Shown one piece after another: positions 25,011 through 34,116 of a stretch of 64,000 nucleotides of DNA. The notes under the pieces were generated by a model. It was not told where the DNA came from, did not search any database, and worked only from the letters and a program-made list of their open reading frames with translations. Position 1 is the first letter of the stretch; the number at the start of each line of letters is the position of its first letter. Both the position numbers and the translations under genes were made by a program. The stretch comes from Nostoc sp. ATCC 43529 (GTDB taxonomy: Bacteria > Cyanobacteriota > Cyanobacteriia > Cyanobacteriales > Nostocaceae). The stretch spans positions 48,482 through 112,481 of the forward strand of contig LWTK01000049.1 of NCBI GenBank assembly GCA_003326205.1, read 5' to 3'.

Positions 25011-25394
25011 TTATTGCTGTTCCGCAGTGAAAGTATAAAATTGATCGAAAGCTCCTACCGTTTCAAATTTGTAAGAAGGTACCCAAGAACTTAGTTTTAA
25101 ATCTGTACGGTAGACACTAAAAAAAATATAATTTTGCCGTTCTGTAGTTCTATTAATAATTTCCTGCATTTGCGGGTTAGCTTGATCGACTAACTTCTCA
25201 CAATTAAAACGAATCAAATTTTCGATGAAATTCGTAGTTTTCTTACATACATCGGTTTTTAAGTAGCTTGCTAGCCGTTGCACTGCATATTCCTCATAGG
25301 CAACTTCACCGGGATTAGTCTTCGCCATTGTCACACCTAAGGCGGCGAGTCCTGCTGCTGCTCCAGTATACGCGATGATGGTTAACTGTTTCAT
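25011..25394 (-). CDS. DUF4359 family small protein with N-terminal membrane/signal segment
   Basis: A 127-residue protein starting MKQLTIIAYTGAAAGLAALGVTMAKTNPG; an in-frame start 18 codons upstream lacks the family's hydrophobic opening and is rejected. The first 25 residues form a signal peptide or anchor, followed by YEEYAVQRLASYLKTDVCKK, a Cys in RFNCEKLV and a C-terminal IFFSVYRTDL segment. This pattern fits the cyanobacterial DUF4359 family, whose role is unknown. The two Cys residues could form a disulfide. It faces away from the tRNA gene. Confidence 0.82.
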   Translation of the reverse strand: MKQLTIIAYTGAAAGLAALGVTMAKTNPGEVAYEEYAVQRLASYLKTDVCKKTTNFIENLIRFNCEKLVDQANPQMQEIINRTTERQNYIFFSVYRTDLKLSSWVPSYKFETVGAFDQFYTFTAEQQ

Positions 25395-25517
25395 GTTTGC
25401 CAAGTGAAAGTCATTATAAATGTTAGATTCCAGAGACTCTAAATGCAATTCTTCCGTTCCTAAAAGAAAAACTCTTGCTCGGTTTCCAAAAAATTGCTAT
25501 AATTCAAATTGTCGAAT

Positions 25518-25591
25518 GGCGAGCGTAGCCAAGTGGTTAAGGCAGTGGTTTGTGGTACCACCATCCGTGGGTTCGAGTCCCATCGTTCGCC
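25518..25591 (+). tRNA. tRNA-His (anticodon GTG)
   Basis: The sequence folds as a cloverleaf. The acceptor strands GGCGAGCG and CGTTCGCC pair, including the extra G(-1):C73 pair that is diagnostic of histidine tRNA. The D-arm lies in AGCCAAGTGGTTAAGGC, the anticodon stem is GTGGT/ACCAC around loop TTGTGGT with anticodon GTG, and the T-arm is GTGGGTTCGAGTCCCAT. The 3' CCA is not encoded (CTA follows). Confidence 0.96.
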
Positions 25592-25969
25592 CTACTAATG
25601 TTTATAGACTTAAAACCCCAGCAAAACTAAATCAGGATATCCATTAATTTACCTTATAAGTAATTATGTGTATATAAGCAAATTTACTTGCTTAAGTACA
25701 TCAGCTACTTCTAAAGTTTTTGGAAGATTCCTGTGTCTATCAACGGTCTGACTCAACACATTCAATTCATTATCTAAATCGGACGAATGAAATTAATACT
25801 ACGCCAAACTTTACTATAGGAACCCGATTTAATTTTTGAAAAATCTAAGTATATGTAGGGTGGAATGGCACTTACTTAAAGCTTTGTTGCTGCCCAGATC
25901 CCTTGAAGAAGTCGGGGATCTATAGCGGTTTTCAATTGAATGGAATACACCTATGAAAATCAAATCATT

Positions 25970-25997
25970 GTAGGGGCGCACAGGTGTGCGCCCCTAC
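25970..25997. repeat. Palindromic repeat, GTAGGGGCGCACA family, copy 1
   Basis: Arms GTAGGGGCGCACA and TGTGCGCCCCTAC pair perfectly over a 2-base centre. The same outer arms occur at 26241-26272, and a related form at 41095-41126, so this is a dispersed palindrome. It could act as a hairpin in RNA. Confidence 0.75.
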
Positions 25998-26055
25998 TGT
26001 AGCCTATTCAACTGCAAATTGCTATAAATCTGGGTTAAGTAAGTGCCATTAATAC

Positions 26056-26202
26056 AACGTGAATTCGATGTATGGGATTTTGACCTCACCCCCAGCCCCT
26101 CTCCTTCAAGGATATGGGAGCAAAAAGCCTAATTTTTGGTTACTCCTCCCTCTCCTAGTAGGAGAGGGAGGCTGGGTGGGTGAGGTCTATCGAATTCACG
26201 TT
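26056..26202. mobile_element. 147-bp MITE-like element with 14-bp terminal inverted repeats and 5-bp target duplication
   Basis: The ends AACGTGAATTCGAT (26056-26069) and ATCGAATTCACGTT (26189-26202) are perfect inverted repeats. Directly outside lies AATAC on both sides (26051-26055 and 26203-26207), a likely target-site duplication. The inside has a CTCACCC...GGGTGGGTGAGG inner inverted repeat and CCTCCCTCTCCT/AGGAGAGGGAGG arms. It has no coding capacity. A shorter relative lies at 34298-34422, so a transposase acting in trans is likely. Confidence 0.78.
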
Positions 26203-26240
26203 AATACAGCACATTGCAAAGGAGTGAGGTACAGATCATT

Positions 26241-26272
26241 GTAGGGGCGCACAGCTAGCTGTGCGCCCCTAC
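26241..26272. repeat. Palindromic repeat, GTAGGGGCGCACA family, copy 2
   Basis: A perfect 32-bp palindrome: GTAGGGGCGCACAGCT followed by its reverse complement. It shares the CACAGCTAGCTGTG centre with the copy at 41095-41126 and the outer arms with the copy at 25970-25997. Confidence 0.78.
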
Positions 26273-26524
26273 CCATGTACCCATGTACTTCATTTACCTG
26301 AAAAACGCTGTATGTAGTAGTGTGGCAAGACTAAAATCTAGTAAATTTTAAATGACGAAGAATGAAAGACGGTTTGTGTGCGATGTAAATAAGAAAAGGA
26401 CACCTTTTCTTTACAACAGAACTCAGAATTTAGAATTCTCATATAAATATGAGATTCCCAATTTCTTTTGAGAAATCGGGAATTTAAACTGCGAGAATTG
26501 GGTTTTGTAAAGGACTTTCAACTG

Positions 26525-26641
26525 TTAGAAGATGCCTAAAAGAATGATCAAAGTCAACCCACAGAAGGCAAGCAGAGAAATAATCATAATGTTGCCTATA
26601 CTGTGGTCAGAAGGTGTTAAGTTATGTGTATTGTCAGCCAT
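26525..26641 (-). CDS. 38-residue single-span membrane peptide
   Basis: This short frame has an ATG preceded by AGGTC about 8 bases upstream and a TATAAT box in GCTATAATTTCACTATC about 45 bases before the start. The product begins MADNTHNLTPSDHSIGN, a polar head, then one hydrophobic span (IMIISLLAFCGLTLIILLGIF) that runs to the stop. The composition is that of a small thylakoid or inner-membrane subunit. I do not recognise the family. It lies alone between repeat-rich spacer and the sucrose synthase promoter region. Confidence 0.62.
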   Translation of the reverse strand: MADNTHNLTPSDHSIGNIMIISLLAFCGLTLIILLGIF

Positions 26642-27130
26642 ATCAATCGACCTGATTTAAAAATCTTGATAGTGAAATTATAGCTAGGCTGAATTAAGAT
26701 GAGTTGAACTTAAGTCAAAAGTTGATTTTAATTCATTTAAGTTTAAATCAAGATTAAGGTTTAAGGGAAAAAAATAACTTTTGTTTCAGCAGTTTGAATA
26801 ATATCGTTATAAGAATCCCACAATTCACAAATTAGAGACAATTTATTACAAATTGCAAATATAATATGAGTTGCTTTTTTAATGATTGTATCAGTTATTT
26901 AACAACCTCTATCAAAAGAAAGAACGATTGTATTCCTTTAGTGAGAGCCAAAAATACTGAGTAATAGATACTTTAAGTAAAGTAGAACATAATTTCAGTA
27001 CTGCTGAAAAGTAGATACTCGTAGATACACAGATAAACCATATTTATCTGTGTCGTTTTGTTTTTCTGTGCGGTTAAACAAAAGGTACTGAAAGTTAACA
27101 ATGCAAACATCGTCATTTACTGGAGTTGCC
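26642..27130. promoter_or_regulatory. Spacer upstream of sucrose synthase, divergent from the 38-aa peptide gene
   Basis: This 489-bp AT-rich stretch carries the putative TATAAT box of the small peptide gene (minus strand, near 26683-26688) and must hold the promoter of susA. Near 27005-27060 there is a TAGATACACAGATAAACC...TTTATCTGTG partial inverted repeat. A specific regulator cannot be assigned. Confidence 0.4.
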
Positions 27131-29551
27131 ATGTCTGAATTGCTGCAAGCAGTCTTAGATAGTGAAGAAAAAAATGATTTGCGTTCCTTCATTAGTGAAT
27201 TACGCCAACGAGAAAAGAAGTACTTGCTGCGAAATGACATACTCAATGTATACGCTGAATATTGCTCCAAGTACCAGAAACCTGAGGAATTTTACACTAC
27301 ATCTGACTTAGGTAAACTCATTTACTACACTCAGGAAATTATTCAAGAGGACTCAAACTTCTGTTTCATCATCCGTTCTAAAATTGCCAGTCAAGAAGTC
27401 TATTGGTTAACGTCAGACTTGAGCATTGAGCCGATGACGGTGCAGGATTTACTCGATTTGCGCGATCGCCTGGTGAACAAATATCATCCTCACGAGGGCG
27501 ACCTGCTAGAATTGGACTTCGGCCCGTTTTATGACTACACCCCAGTCATCCGCGACCCGAAAAATATCGGTAAGGGGGTACAATTCCTCAACCGCTATCT
27601 ATCCAGCAAAATATTTCAAGACTCCAAACAATTGCTGGAAAGCTTGTTGAATTTCTTGCGCTTGCACCAATACAACGGCGTGCAATTGTTGGTAAACGAT
27701 CGCATTCAATCCCAACAGCAACTTTCCGATCAAGTGAAGAAAGCGATCGGTTTTGTTAGCGATCGCCCCGATGATGAACCCTATGAAAAATTCCGCTTCC
27801 AGTTGCAAACAATGGGTTTTGAACCGGGTTGGGGTAACACCGCAGCACGCGTGCGAGACACCTTAAATATTCTCGATGAATTGATTGATTCTCCAGATCC
27901 TCAGACTTTAGAAGCCTTCATTTCTCGCGTTCCGATGATTTTTAGAATCGTCCTCGTGTCAGCCCACGGATGGTTCGGCCAAGAAGGCGTTTTGGGGCGT
28001 CCCGACACTGGCGGTCAGGTGGTTTACGTCCTCGACCAAGCAAAAAGTCTAGAAAAACAGCTGCAAGAAGATGCTTTGCTAGCTGGCTTGGAAGGATTGA
28101 ACGTCCAGCCAAAGGTGATTATTCTCAGCCGCTTGATTCCTAATAGCGATGGTACCCTTTGTAATCAGCGACTAGAAAAAGTTCATGGCACAGAAAACGC
28201 CTGGATTTTGCGAGTACCTCTGCGGGACTTTAATCCAAACATGACTCAAAACTGGATTTCCCGATTTGAGTTTTGGCCTTATCTGGAAACTTTCGCCGTT
28301 GACTCAGAAAGAGAATTGCGGGCAGAATTTCAAGGTAGACCCGACTTAATAGTTGGTAACTATACTGATGGAAATTTAGTGGCATTTTTGTTGGCGCGGC
28401 GGATGAAAGTCACGCAATGTAATATTGCCCATGCTTTGGAAAAATCTAAATACTTGTTTAGTAACCTTTACTGGCAAGATTTAGAGGAAAAATATCATTT
28501 TTCCTTGCAATTTACAGCTGACTTAATTGCGATGAATGCTGCCAATTTCATTATTAGCAGCACCTATCAAGAAATTGTGGGAACACCCGATAGTGTGGGA
28601 CAGTACGAATCCTATAAATGTTTCACCATGCCGGAGTTATATCACGTAACCAACGGTATTGAATTATTCAGTCCCAAATTTAATGTTGTCCCGCCTGGAG
28701 TCAACGAAAATTACTACTTTCCCTACACGCGGACTCAAGATAGAGTAGAAAGCGATCGCCAGCGCCTTGCAGAAATGCTCTTTACCTTAGATGACCCCAG
28801 TCAAATCTTTGGTAAACTTGACGATCCTAACAAGCGCCCTCTGTTTTCAATGGCGCGTCTTGACCGCATCAAAAACCTCACAGGTTTAGCCGAATGCTTT
28901 GGTCAAAGTAAAGAATTACAAGAGCATTGCAACTTAATTTTAGTAGCTGGTAAGTTGCGTGTAGAAGAATCCGACGATAACGAAGAACGCGATGAAATTG
29001 TCAAACTTTACCACACAATTGACGAATATAATCTCCACGGAAAAATTCGCTGGTTGGGTGTGCGTTTGTCTAAAACTGATTCTGGTGAAATTTACCGAGT
29101 AATTGCCGATCGCCAAGGAATTTTTGTGCAACCAGCTTTATTTGAAGCTTTCGGTTTAACAATTTTAGAGGCGATGGTTTCAGGGTTACCCACTTTTGCC
29201 ACACAGTTTGGCGGGCCGTTAGAAATTATTCAGAACAAAGTTAATGGCTTTTACATTAACCCGACAAATTTAGAAGAGACAGCAACAAGAATTGTGGATT
29301 TTGTCACTAAATGCGACCAAAATTCTCAGTATTGGGATGAAATTTCTCAGCGAGCCATTGACCGAGTTTACAGTACCTATACTTGGAAAATTCACACCAG
29401 CAAGCTGTTATCATTAGCACGAATTTATGGCTTTTGGAACTTTACTTCCAAGGAAAATCGAGAAGATTTGTTGCGCTATATAGAGGCTTTATTCTATTTA
29501 ATTTACAAGCCAAGAGCGCAACAGTTATTGGAGCAGCATAAGTACCGTTAG
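27131..29551 (+). CDS. susA: Sucrose synthase
   Basis: Reversibly converts sucrose plus (U/A)DP to fructose and nucleotide-glucose; in filamentous cyanobacteria it mainly cleaves sucrose. I place the start at MSELLQAVLDSEEKNDLRSF, where GGAG lies 5 bases upstream, giving 806 residues, the usual length; an ATG 10 codons earlier has no such site. The N-terminal regulatory domain (1-250) is followed by the glucosyltransferase core: RIVLVSAHGWFGQEGVLGRPDTGGQVVYVLD near 270, NIAHALEKSKY, then MARLDRIKNLTGLAE and the EX7E segment EAFGLTILEAMVSG near 680. It is a GT4-family enzyme of the SuSy subgroup. Confidence 0.96.
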   Translation: MSELLQAVLDSEEKNDLRSFISELRQREKKYLLRNDILNVYAEYCSKYQKPEEFYTTSDLGKLIYYTQEIIQEDSNFCFIIRSKIASQEVYWLTSDLSIEPMTVQDLLDLRDRLVNKYHPHEGDLLELDFGPFYDYTPVIRDPKNIGKGVQFLNRYLSSKIFQDSKQLLESLLNFLRLHQYNGVQLLVNDRIQSQQQLSDQVKKAIGFVSDRPDDEPYEKFRFQLQTMGFEPGWGNTAARVRDTLNILDELIDSPDPQTLEAFISRVPMIFRIVLVSAHGWFGQEGVLGRPDTGGQVVYVLDQAKSLEKQLQEDALLAGLEGLNVQPKVIILSRLIPNSDGTLCNQRLEKVHGTENAWILRVPLRDFNPNMTQNWISRFEFWPYLETFAVDSERELRAEFQGRPDLIVGNYTDGNLVAFLLARRMKVTQCNIAHALEKSKYLFSNLYWQDLEEKYHFSLQFTADLIAMNAANFIISSTYQEIVGTPDSVGQYESYKCFTMPELYHVTNGIELFSPKFNVVPPGVNENYYFPYTRTQDRVESDRQRLAEMLFTLDDPSQIFGKLDDPNKRPLFSMARLDRIKNLTGLAECFGQSKELQEHCNLILVAGKLRVEESDDNEERDEIVKLYHTIDEYNLHGKIRWLGVRLSKTDSGEIYRVIADRQGIFVQPALFEAFGLTILEAMVSGLPTFATQFGGPLEIIQNKVNGFYINPTNLEETATRIVDFVTKCDQNSQYWDEISQRAIDRVYSTYTWKIHTSKLLSLARIYGFWNFTSKENREDLLRYIEALFYLIYKPRAQQLLEQHKYR

Positions 29552-29739
29552 TCAATAGTTATTGGTCATTAGTCATTAGTCATTAGTCATTATTTATAGC
29601 ATTCTCTCTTGTTTGGCTCATTTCTTGTTAGTTAAGAACAAATGACCAAGGACTAATGGCTCATGACTAATAAAAACAAATAACAAATGACCAAGGACAA
29701 ATGACAAATGACCAATGACAAATGACCAAGGACAAATGA

Positions 29740-30294
29740 CTAAATTGTTAACGCCCGCCAGGTTCGTTGACCAACAACTCCATCCACTGCTAAGTTCCGC
29801 TGGTTTTGAAATGCTTTGACAGCAGTTTCTGTCAGCGCCCCAAAGATTCCATCGACTCTAACGGTATATCCGTTAGATACCAAAAGCCGTTGTAAAGCTC
29901 TGACAGCAACACCAGAACTACCAAAATAGAGAGTTGGTAGAGGCTGGGTACCATATTTGTCAAATTTTCCTCCAGACTTTGCACGGTTTTTCCCTACGGA
30001 CTGAGAATACTTTTGAGGCTGTGCTAAACCAGCAGAAGGTGGGAACTGATTCTTTTTGTTAATTTTTTGAACTGTATGTTCTTTTTCTAGGGCGATCGCT
30101 CCGACAGAAGCGTGCAAATTTGCATCTGTTTGCATGAATTCAGGTGGCGTGACTTGAGCAGTTATTTCTAACTGACTCTGCTTTGACTGGTTGATATCAT
30201 GTTCCATCTGAAATAATTGCTGTTCTGGCAAATTAGGCCCAGATGCTTGTCTTGCTGTTAAAACGCCCGTCATCATCAGGCCAATTTCAGTCAT
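29740..30294 (-). CDS. Peptidoglycan-binding domain protein
   Basis: A 184-residue protein. The first 110 residues are polar and low in clear domains, with no convincing signal peptide. The C-terminal 65 residues form a PG_binding_1 domain: SGVAVRALQRLLVSNGYTV, VDGIFGALTETAVKAFQ and LAVDGVVGQRTWRAL. Such domains bind cell-wall glycan or act as docking modules. No catalytic domain is present. Downstream of it lies a heptamer repeat block (29555-29735) made of ATGACCAAGGACAA-type units. Confidence 0.88.
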   Translation of the reverse strand: MTEIGLMMTGVLTARQASGPNLPEQQLFQMEHDINQSKQSQLEITAQVTPPEFMQTDANLHASVGAIALEKEHTVQKINKKNQFPPSAGLAQPQKYSQSVGKNRAKSGGKFDKYGTQPLPTLYFGSSGVAVRALQRLLVSNGYTVRVDGIFGALTETAVKAFQNQRNLAVDGVVGQRTWRALTI

Positions 30295-31079
30295 TGTCGT
30301 TCATTTTAGTTAAACCAATATTTCTTTTAACAAACAACAGTACTGCTGTCCGGGATACTGCATTCTGTTCCAATAAAAAAATCATCTAGTAATTTTTTCA
30401 CACACAGCAGATTTCAAGTAAAGTCAATTACACAACGATTTGTCTGGTAGCCAACTAGAAAGCCTCTTTTACTTTCCAATTTTGACTTTGAATTCTAAAT
30501 TCTGCTATATGTAATATTTTTGTACCTCCCATTCCGCATAATTAGACTAATATTATTAGCCTTTGTGCTTTTTTTATCTTTTATCAAGCTATTAACTTGT
30601 AAGATATCTTATCTAAATCAACGGTTTAGACAATAACATACTATACGATCGCATGGGAATGCTATCAAACAAATTTCTCTAGTCATCTTTGGCTCACGCT
30701 TGGTATGCTGATGCTATCTTTATCATGTTTATCCTGCAAGCCAAAGTATTACTGGATTTTGGGAGTTAATTTTTTGGGGGTTCATTAGTGTAGTATTTGG
30801 CAACAATGATAAACTCATGGTTCCCAATAATTTGTCCCCCCTTGGAGGGGGTTATAAACTTTTTATCAATCAATATAATATTGATTGATACATCCTACTT
30901 ATCCCAGTATTATTTGGTTTTAAAACTTTACTTGTGATTACAGCTTTGCGTAAATTCGTCATTAATTGAGGGTTAAAAATTCAACGCAAAGCTATGCAAA
31001 GCCTTATCCAAAGATAATTTACTAGAAATTAACGAAACACTGTAATTAGGATACTCTGATGTGGACGTGGCAAAACTTT
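30295..31079. other. 785-bp AT-rich spacer
   Basis: No gene was found. It includes CCCCCTTGGAGGGGG, a short palindrome near 30838-30852, and a perfect 27-bp palindrome at 30864-30890. The rest is AT-rich. The two outward genes do not share it as a promoter, since the glucokinase gene ends at its right edge. Confidence 0.5.
30864..30890. repeat. 27-bp perfect palindrome
   Basis: TATCAATCAATAT and ATATTGATTGATA flank a single central A. A CCCCCTTGGAGGGGG hairpin lies 12 bases to the left. No gene starts nearby, so an operator role is not supported; a transcript-end or repeat function is possible. Confidence 0.6.
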
Positions 31080-31796
31080 TTACCTTTTTTCATCTCGCCA
31101 CAAAGCAATACCGCCTAACAAACCAGTGATATTAGGGATAAGTTTCACATTTAACGGTAATTGAAGATTCACTCTTACGGCTTCACCACCACCAATATAT
31201 AGATAATCATAATTGAACAGATGTTGCAAAGATGCGATCGCCTTTTGTAAACGCTTATTCCATCGTTTGTCGCCAATTTTTTCTAACTCTGCACGTCCTA
31301 GCTGTTGTTCAAAAGTCTCTCCTTTGCGAAATGGATGATGTCCCATTTCCATATTCGGCACCAGCTTTCCGTCCACAAATAAAGCCGAACCAAACCCCGT
31401 ACCCAGAGTAATCACCAATTCTACACCTTTACCTGCGATCGCCCCAAGCCCTTGCATATCTGCATCATTAATCACCCGTACAGGCTTGTTTAAGCGTTTG
31501 AATAATGCTGTTTCCAAATCAAAGCCAATCCAATCTGGATGCAAATTTACCGCTGTTTCCGTGACTCCACAGCGCACCACACCAGGAAAACCCACCGAAA
31601 CCCGATGAAACTCACCTTGCGCCGCCGCTAACACAGCAATTGCATTAATTACAACCTCAGGTGTAGCAGGTTGGGGCGTATCTAAACGCACTCTTTCAGT
31701 TATTGGATTTCCCGTAATATCCAAAACTATTGCCTTAACGCCACTACCACCAATATCAACCGACAATGTACGAATCGATCCATTTTCTTCAACCAT
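31080..31796 (-). CDS. ROK-family kinase, polyphosphate glucokinase-like
   Basis: A 238-residue sugar kinase. The ATP/polyphosphate site opens with SVDIGGSGVKAIVLD, followed by VSVGFPGVV, the substrate-binding VRVINDADMQGLGA and LVITLGTGFGSALFVDG, then the EMGHHPFRKGETFE region and a YLYIGGGEAVR strand. The HHPF segment in place of the ROK zinc motif and the short length fit the polyphosphate/ATP glucokinases (PpgK). It would phosphorylate glucose to glucose 6-phosphate. It is divergent from the creatininase-family gene. The phosphate donor cannot be settled by reading. Confidence 0.87.
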   Translation of the reverse strand: MVEENGSIRTLSVDIGGSGVKAIVLDITGNPITERVRLDTPQPATPEVVINAIAVLAAAQGEFHRVSVGFPGVVRCGVTETAVNLHPDWIGFDLETALFKRLNKPVRVINDADMQGLGAIAGKGVELVITLGTGFGSALFVDGKLVPNMEMGHHPFRKGETFEQQLGRAELEKIGDKRWNKRLQKAIASLQHLFNYDYLYIGGGEAVRVNLQLPLNVKLIPNITGLLGGIALWRDEKR

Positions 31797-31929
31797 TGAG
31801 TTACATCCCTGTCACAGCTTGTTATTTCGTTATTATGCTCTGCTACATCTGGTAATATCCCGATGTTTGGAGAGTCTTCATTATTGGTGGGGCATGGGGT
31901 ATGCCCTAAAATATAAATATTTCACTAAT

Positions 31930-32745
31930 ATGCACAGTTTCATTCCCCCACAACGGTTTTTCCCCTACCTGAGTTGGACTGACATCCAGGCAATGCCAAA
32001 TAAGGAAAATGTAGTTATCATCCAACCAGTAGGGGCAATTGAACAACACGGCCCCCATCTGCCGTTAATTGTAGATGCTGCTATTGGTGTGGGGGTACTG
32101 GGTAAAGCGTTGGAAAAGCTTGATGCTAGTATTCCGGCTTATGCATTACCAACGCTTTATTACGGCAAATCTAACGAACATTGGCACTTTCCCGGTACGA
32201 TTACCCTCAGCACAGCAACTTTGACGGCAATCATTATGGAAGTGGGAGAAAGCATCTACCGTGCTGGGTTTAGAAAATTGGTGTTAATGAACTCCCACGG
32301 CGGACAACCCCAAGTCATGCAAATGGCGGCGCGAGATTTGCACGTTCAGTATGATGATTTTTTGGTATTTCCGCTGTTTACTTGGCGTGTACCTCATATT
32401 ACTAAAGAATTATTAACACCCAAAGAAGCAGCATTAGGAATGCACGCCGGAGATGCCGAAACTAGTATTATGTTATCGCTGTTGCCAGAACAAGTGCAGC
32501 TAGAAAAAGCTGTTGCAGAGTATCCGCCAGAACAGACAGAAAGTAGTTTACTGAGTTGGGAAGGTAAGTTACCTGTGGCTTGGGTGACGCGAGATATTAG
32601 CAAAAGTGGAGTCATTGGTGACGCTACAACCGCAACTAAAGAAAAAGGCGATCGCATTCTCGAATCTGTCGCTAACGGTTGGGTACAAGTTATTCAAGAT
32701 ATTTACGCTTTTCAACAACCAAAAGCTCAAATTCAAAGGCAATAG
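31930..32745 (+). CDS. Creatininase-family amidohydrolase
   Basis: A 271-residue metal-dependent hydrolase. The start is placed at MHSFIPPQRFFPYLSW; upstream in-frame codons encode no family sequence. Metal and active-site segments are QPVGAIEQHGPHLPLIVDA, NEHWHFPGTITLS, MNSHGGQPQVMQMAARDL and GMHAGDAETSIMLSL. The family includes creatinine amidohydrolase and enzymes acting on formamide-type intermediates in cofactor synthesis, so the true substrate is uncertain. It is followed by a stretch of GGCAATA/TTGCCTC heptamer repeats to about 32990. Confidence 0.9.
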   Translation: MHSFIPPQRFFPYLSWTDIQAMPNKENVVIIQPVGAIEQHGPHLPLIVDAAIGVGVLGKALEKLDASIPAYALPTLYYGKSNEHWHFPGTITLSTATLTAIIMEVGESIYRAGFRKLVLMNSHGGQPQVMQMAARDLHVQYDDFLVFPLFTWRVPHITKELLTPKEAALGMHAGDAETSIMLSLLPEQVQLEKAVAEYPPEQTESSLLSWEGKLPVAWVTRDISKSGVIGDATTATKEKGDRILESVANGWVQVIQDIYAFQQPKAQIQRQ

Positions 32746-33091
32746 GCAATAGGCAATAGGCAAGAAGGCAACTTGTACTGAGCGTACCGCTGCGGGGAAG
32801 CAAGCTACGCGTAGCGTCTCGTAGAGAAGTCGAAGTCTAGGCAACAGGTAAATCTCCATAATTAAAATTAGGGGCGAAAAGTCCGATTATTCAGGCAGGT
32901 TCTTTTCGCTATTGCCTCTTGCCTCTTGCCTCTTGCCTCTTACCTCTTACCTCTTGCCTCTTGCCTATTGCCTATTGCCTCTTGCCGCGATAAATTTGTT
33001 AACCTAAGAATAATGGAAATACTACTAGCTAAGCTAGTTAAAATGTGTAGTAAAGTAAGTTCCTATTGAAAATTTTATCAGAAAAAGAATT

Positions 33092-33598
33092 ATGACGGCC
33101 TTTGAACCTCAAAGCATCCGCTCTTATAGCCAAGAAGATGTACAACAAATTCTCAATCTAGCGATCGCTCGTCAAGCTGATGATAAAGACACAGAATTTT
33201 CCTACGAACAGATATTAGAAATAGCTGCTGAGTTAGAAATTTCACCTGAATCTTTAAAATCAGCAGAACGCGATTGGTTACTCCAACAAGGCCAAGCCCA
33301 ACAACGAAAAGCTTTTGACACTTACCGCAAAAGAAGATTTCAAAAGCGTCTAGGCAATTATGCAATTTTCAATGGCTTTTTGATACTCGTCGATTTAATC
33401 GCTGGTGGTGGAATTTCTTGGTCGTTGTACATTTTACTATTCTGCGGATTGCCAGTAGGGCTTGATGTCTGGAATACCTTTCAAATGAAAGGTGAAGAAT
33501 ACGAAATGGCATTCCAGAAGTGGAATCGCAAGCATCAAATTAAGAAAACCATCAGTACAGTTTTGAATAAATGGTTTAGAGCGTTTCAGACTTATTAG
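33092..33598 (+). CDS. 2TM-domain protein
   Basis: A 168-residue protein. The N-terminal 70 residues are helical (SQEDVQQILNLAIA, FSYEQILEIAAELEISPESL), and resemble the SHOCT-like or regulatory head seen in cyanobacterial 2TM proteins. Two membrane spans follow (YAIFNGFLILVDLIAGGGISW and LYILLFCGLPVGLDVW, about residues 88-125). The C-terminus is basic. Topology suggests a small membrane-anchored regulator, but the function is unknown. The preceding 345-bp spacer contains only repeats. Confidence 0.85.
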   Translation: MTAFEPQSIRSYSQEDVQQILNLAIARQADDKDTEFSYEQILEIAAELEISPESLKSAERDWLLQQGQAQQRKAFDTYRKRRFQKRLGNYAIFNGFLILVDLIAGGGISWSLYILLFCGLPVGLDVWNTFQMKGEEYEMAFQKWNRKHQIKKTISTVLNKWFRAFQTY

Positions 33599-33624
33599 AT
33601 ATCGAAAACTTGGTTAATGCAGGA

Positions 33625-34044
33625 CTACTGCTGTGTTGGTTCAATCCTTGCACCAAGTTGAAGAACTCGTCCGAGGTCATCAGCATTTCGCCAAGTTTCA
33701 GTTATCTTCCCATCAACAATCCGATGAATGAAAGTCGCTGTAAACGTCTGCTGACGACCACGAGCAGGTATGCCGAAGAAACTTTCTTGGGTGCAGGTAT
33801 TAGTTGCACGCACAACAACTTTATCAGCTTCAGCAATTACATCTTCAATTGTCCATTTTTGGTCAATATCTCCAAATGAAGCAAACAGTTGACGTACACC
33901 ATCGGGGCCTGGGGAAAGTCCAGGTAAACCACCGTGCATTTTCCAATTTGGAGCAGTCATTTCACAAATATCTTCAATATTATGTTCGCTAATAAGTTCA
34001 ATCCAGGGTCGAGCTATTATTTTGTTGTTCTCAATGTTAGACAT
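33625..34044 (-). CDS. SnoaL/NTF2-like (ester cyclase family) protein
   Basis: A 139-residue protein of the cone-shaped NTF2 fold. Typical segments are ARPWIELISEHNIEDICEM, HGGLPGLSPGPDGVRQLFASF, VVVRATNTCTQESFFGIPA and IVDGKITETWRNADDLGRVLQLG. These match the SnoaL/DUF polyketide-cyclase-like group, where members act as cyclases, isomerases or simple binding proteins. No polyketide genes are near, so the substrate is unknown. It converges on the 2TM gene, 26 bp apart. Confidence 0.88.
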   Translation of the reverse strand: MSNIENNKIIARPWIELISEHNIEDICEMTAPNWKMHGGLPGLSPGPDGVRQLFASFGDIDQKWTIEDVIAEADKVVVRATNTCTQESFFGIPARGRQQTFTATFIHRIVDGKITETWRNADDLGRVLQLGARIEPTQQ

Positions 34045-34116
34045 CGCTACTCCCGTTGAATAGTATTGCTATTCGTCTAAGCATCAAGCAATTTTATACC
34101 AATATCTATAATTTAA

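Larger units (their letters stand above)
25592..26524. other. Repeat-rich spacer after tRNA-His
   Basis: No gene was found in this 930-bp stretch. It holds two GTAGGGGCGCACA palindromes (25970-25997 and 26241-26272) and a MITE-like element (26056-26202) between them. The direct repeat AAGTGCCATTAATAC-like sequence and GGCACTTACTTAAAG near 25870 also suggest insertion history. Confidence 0.6.
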
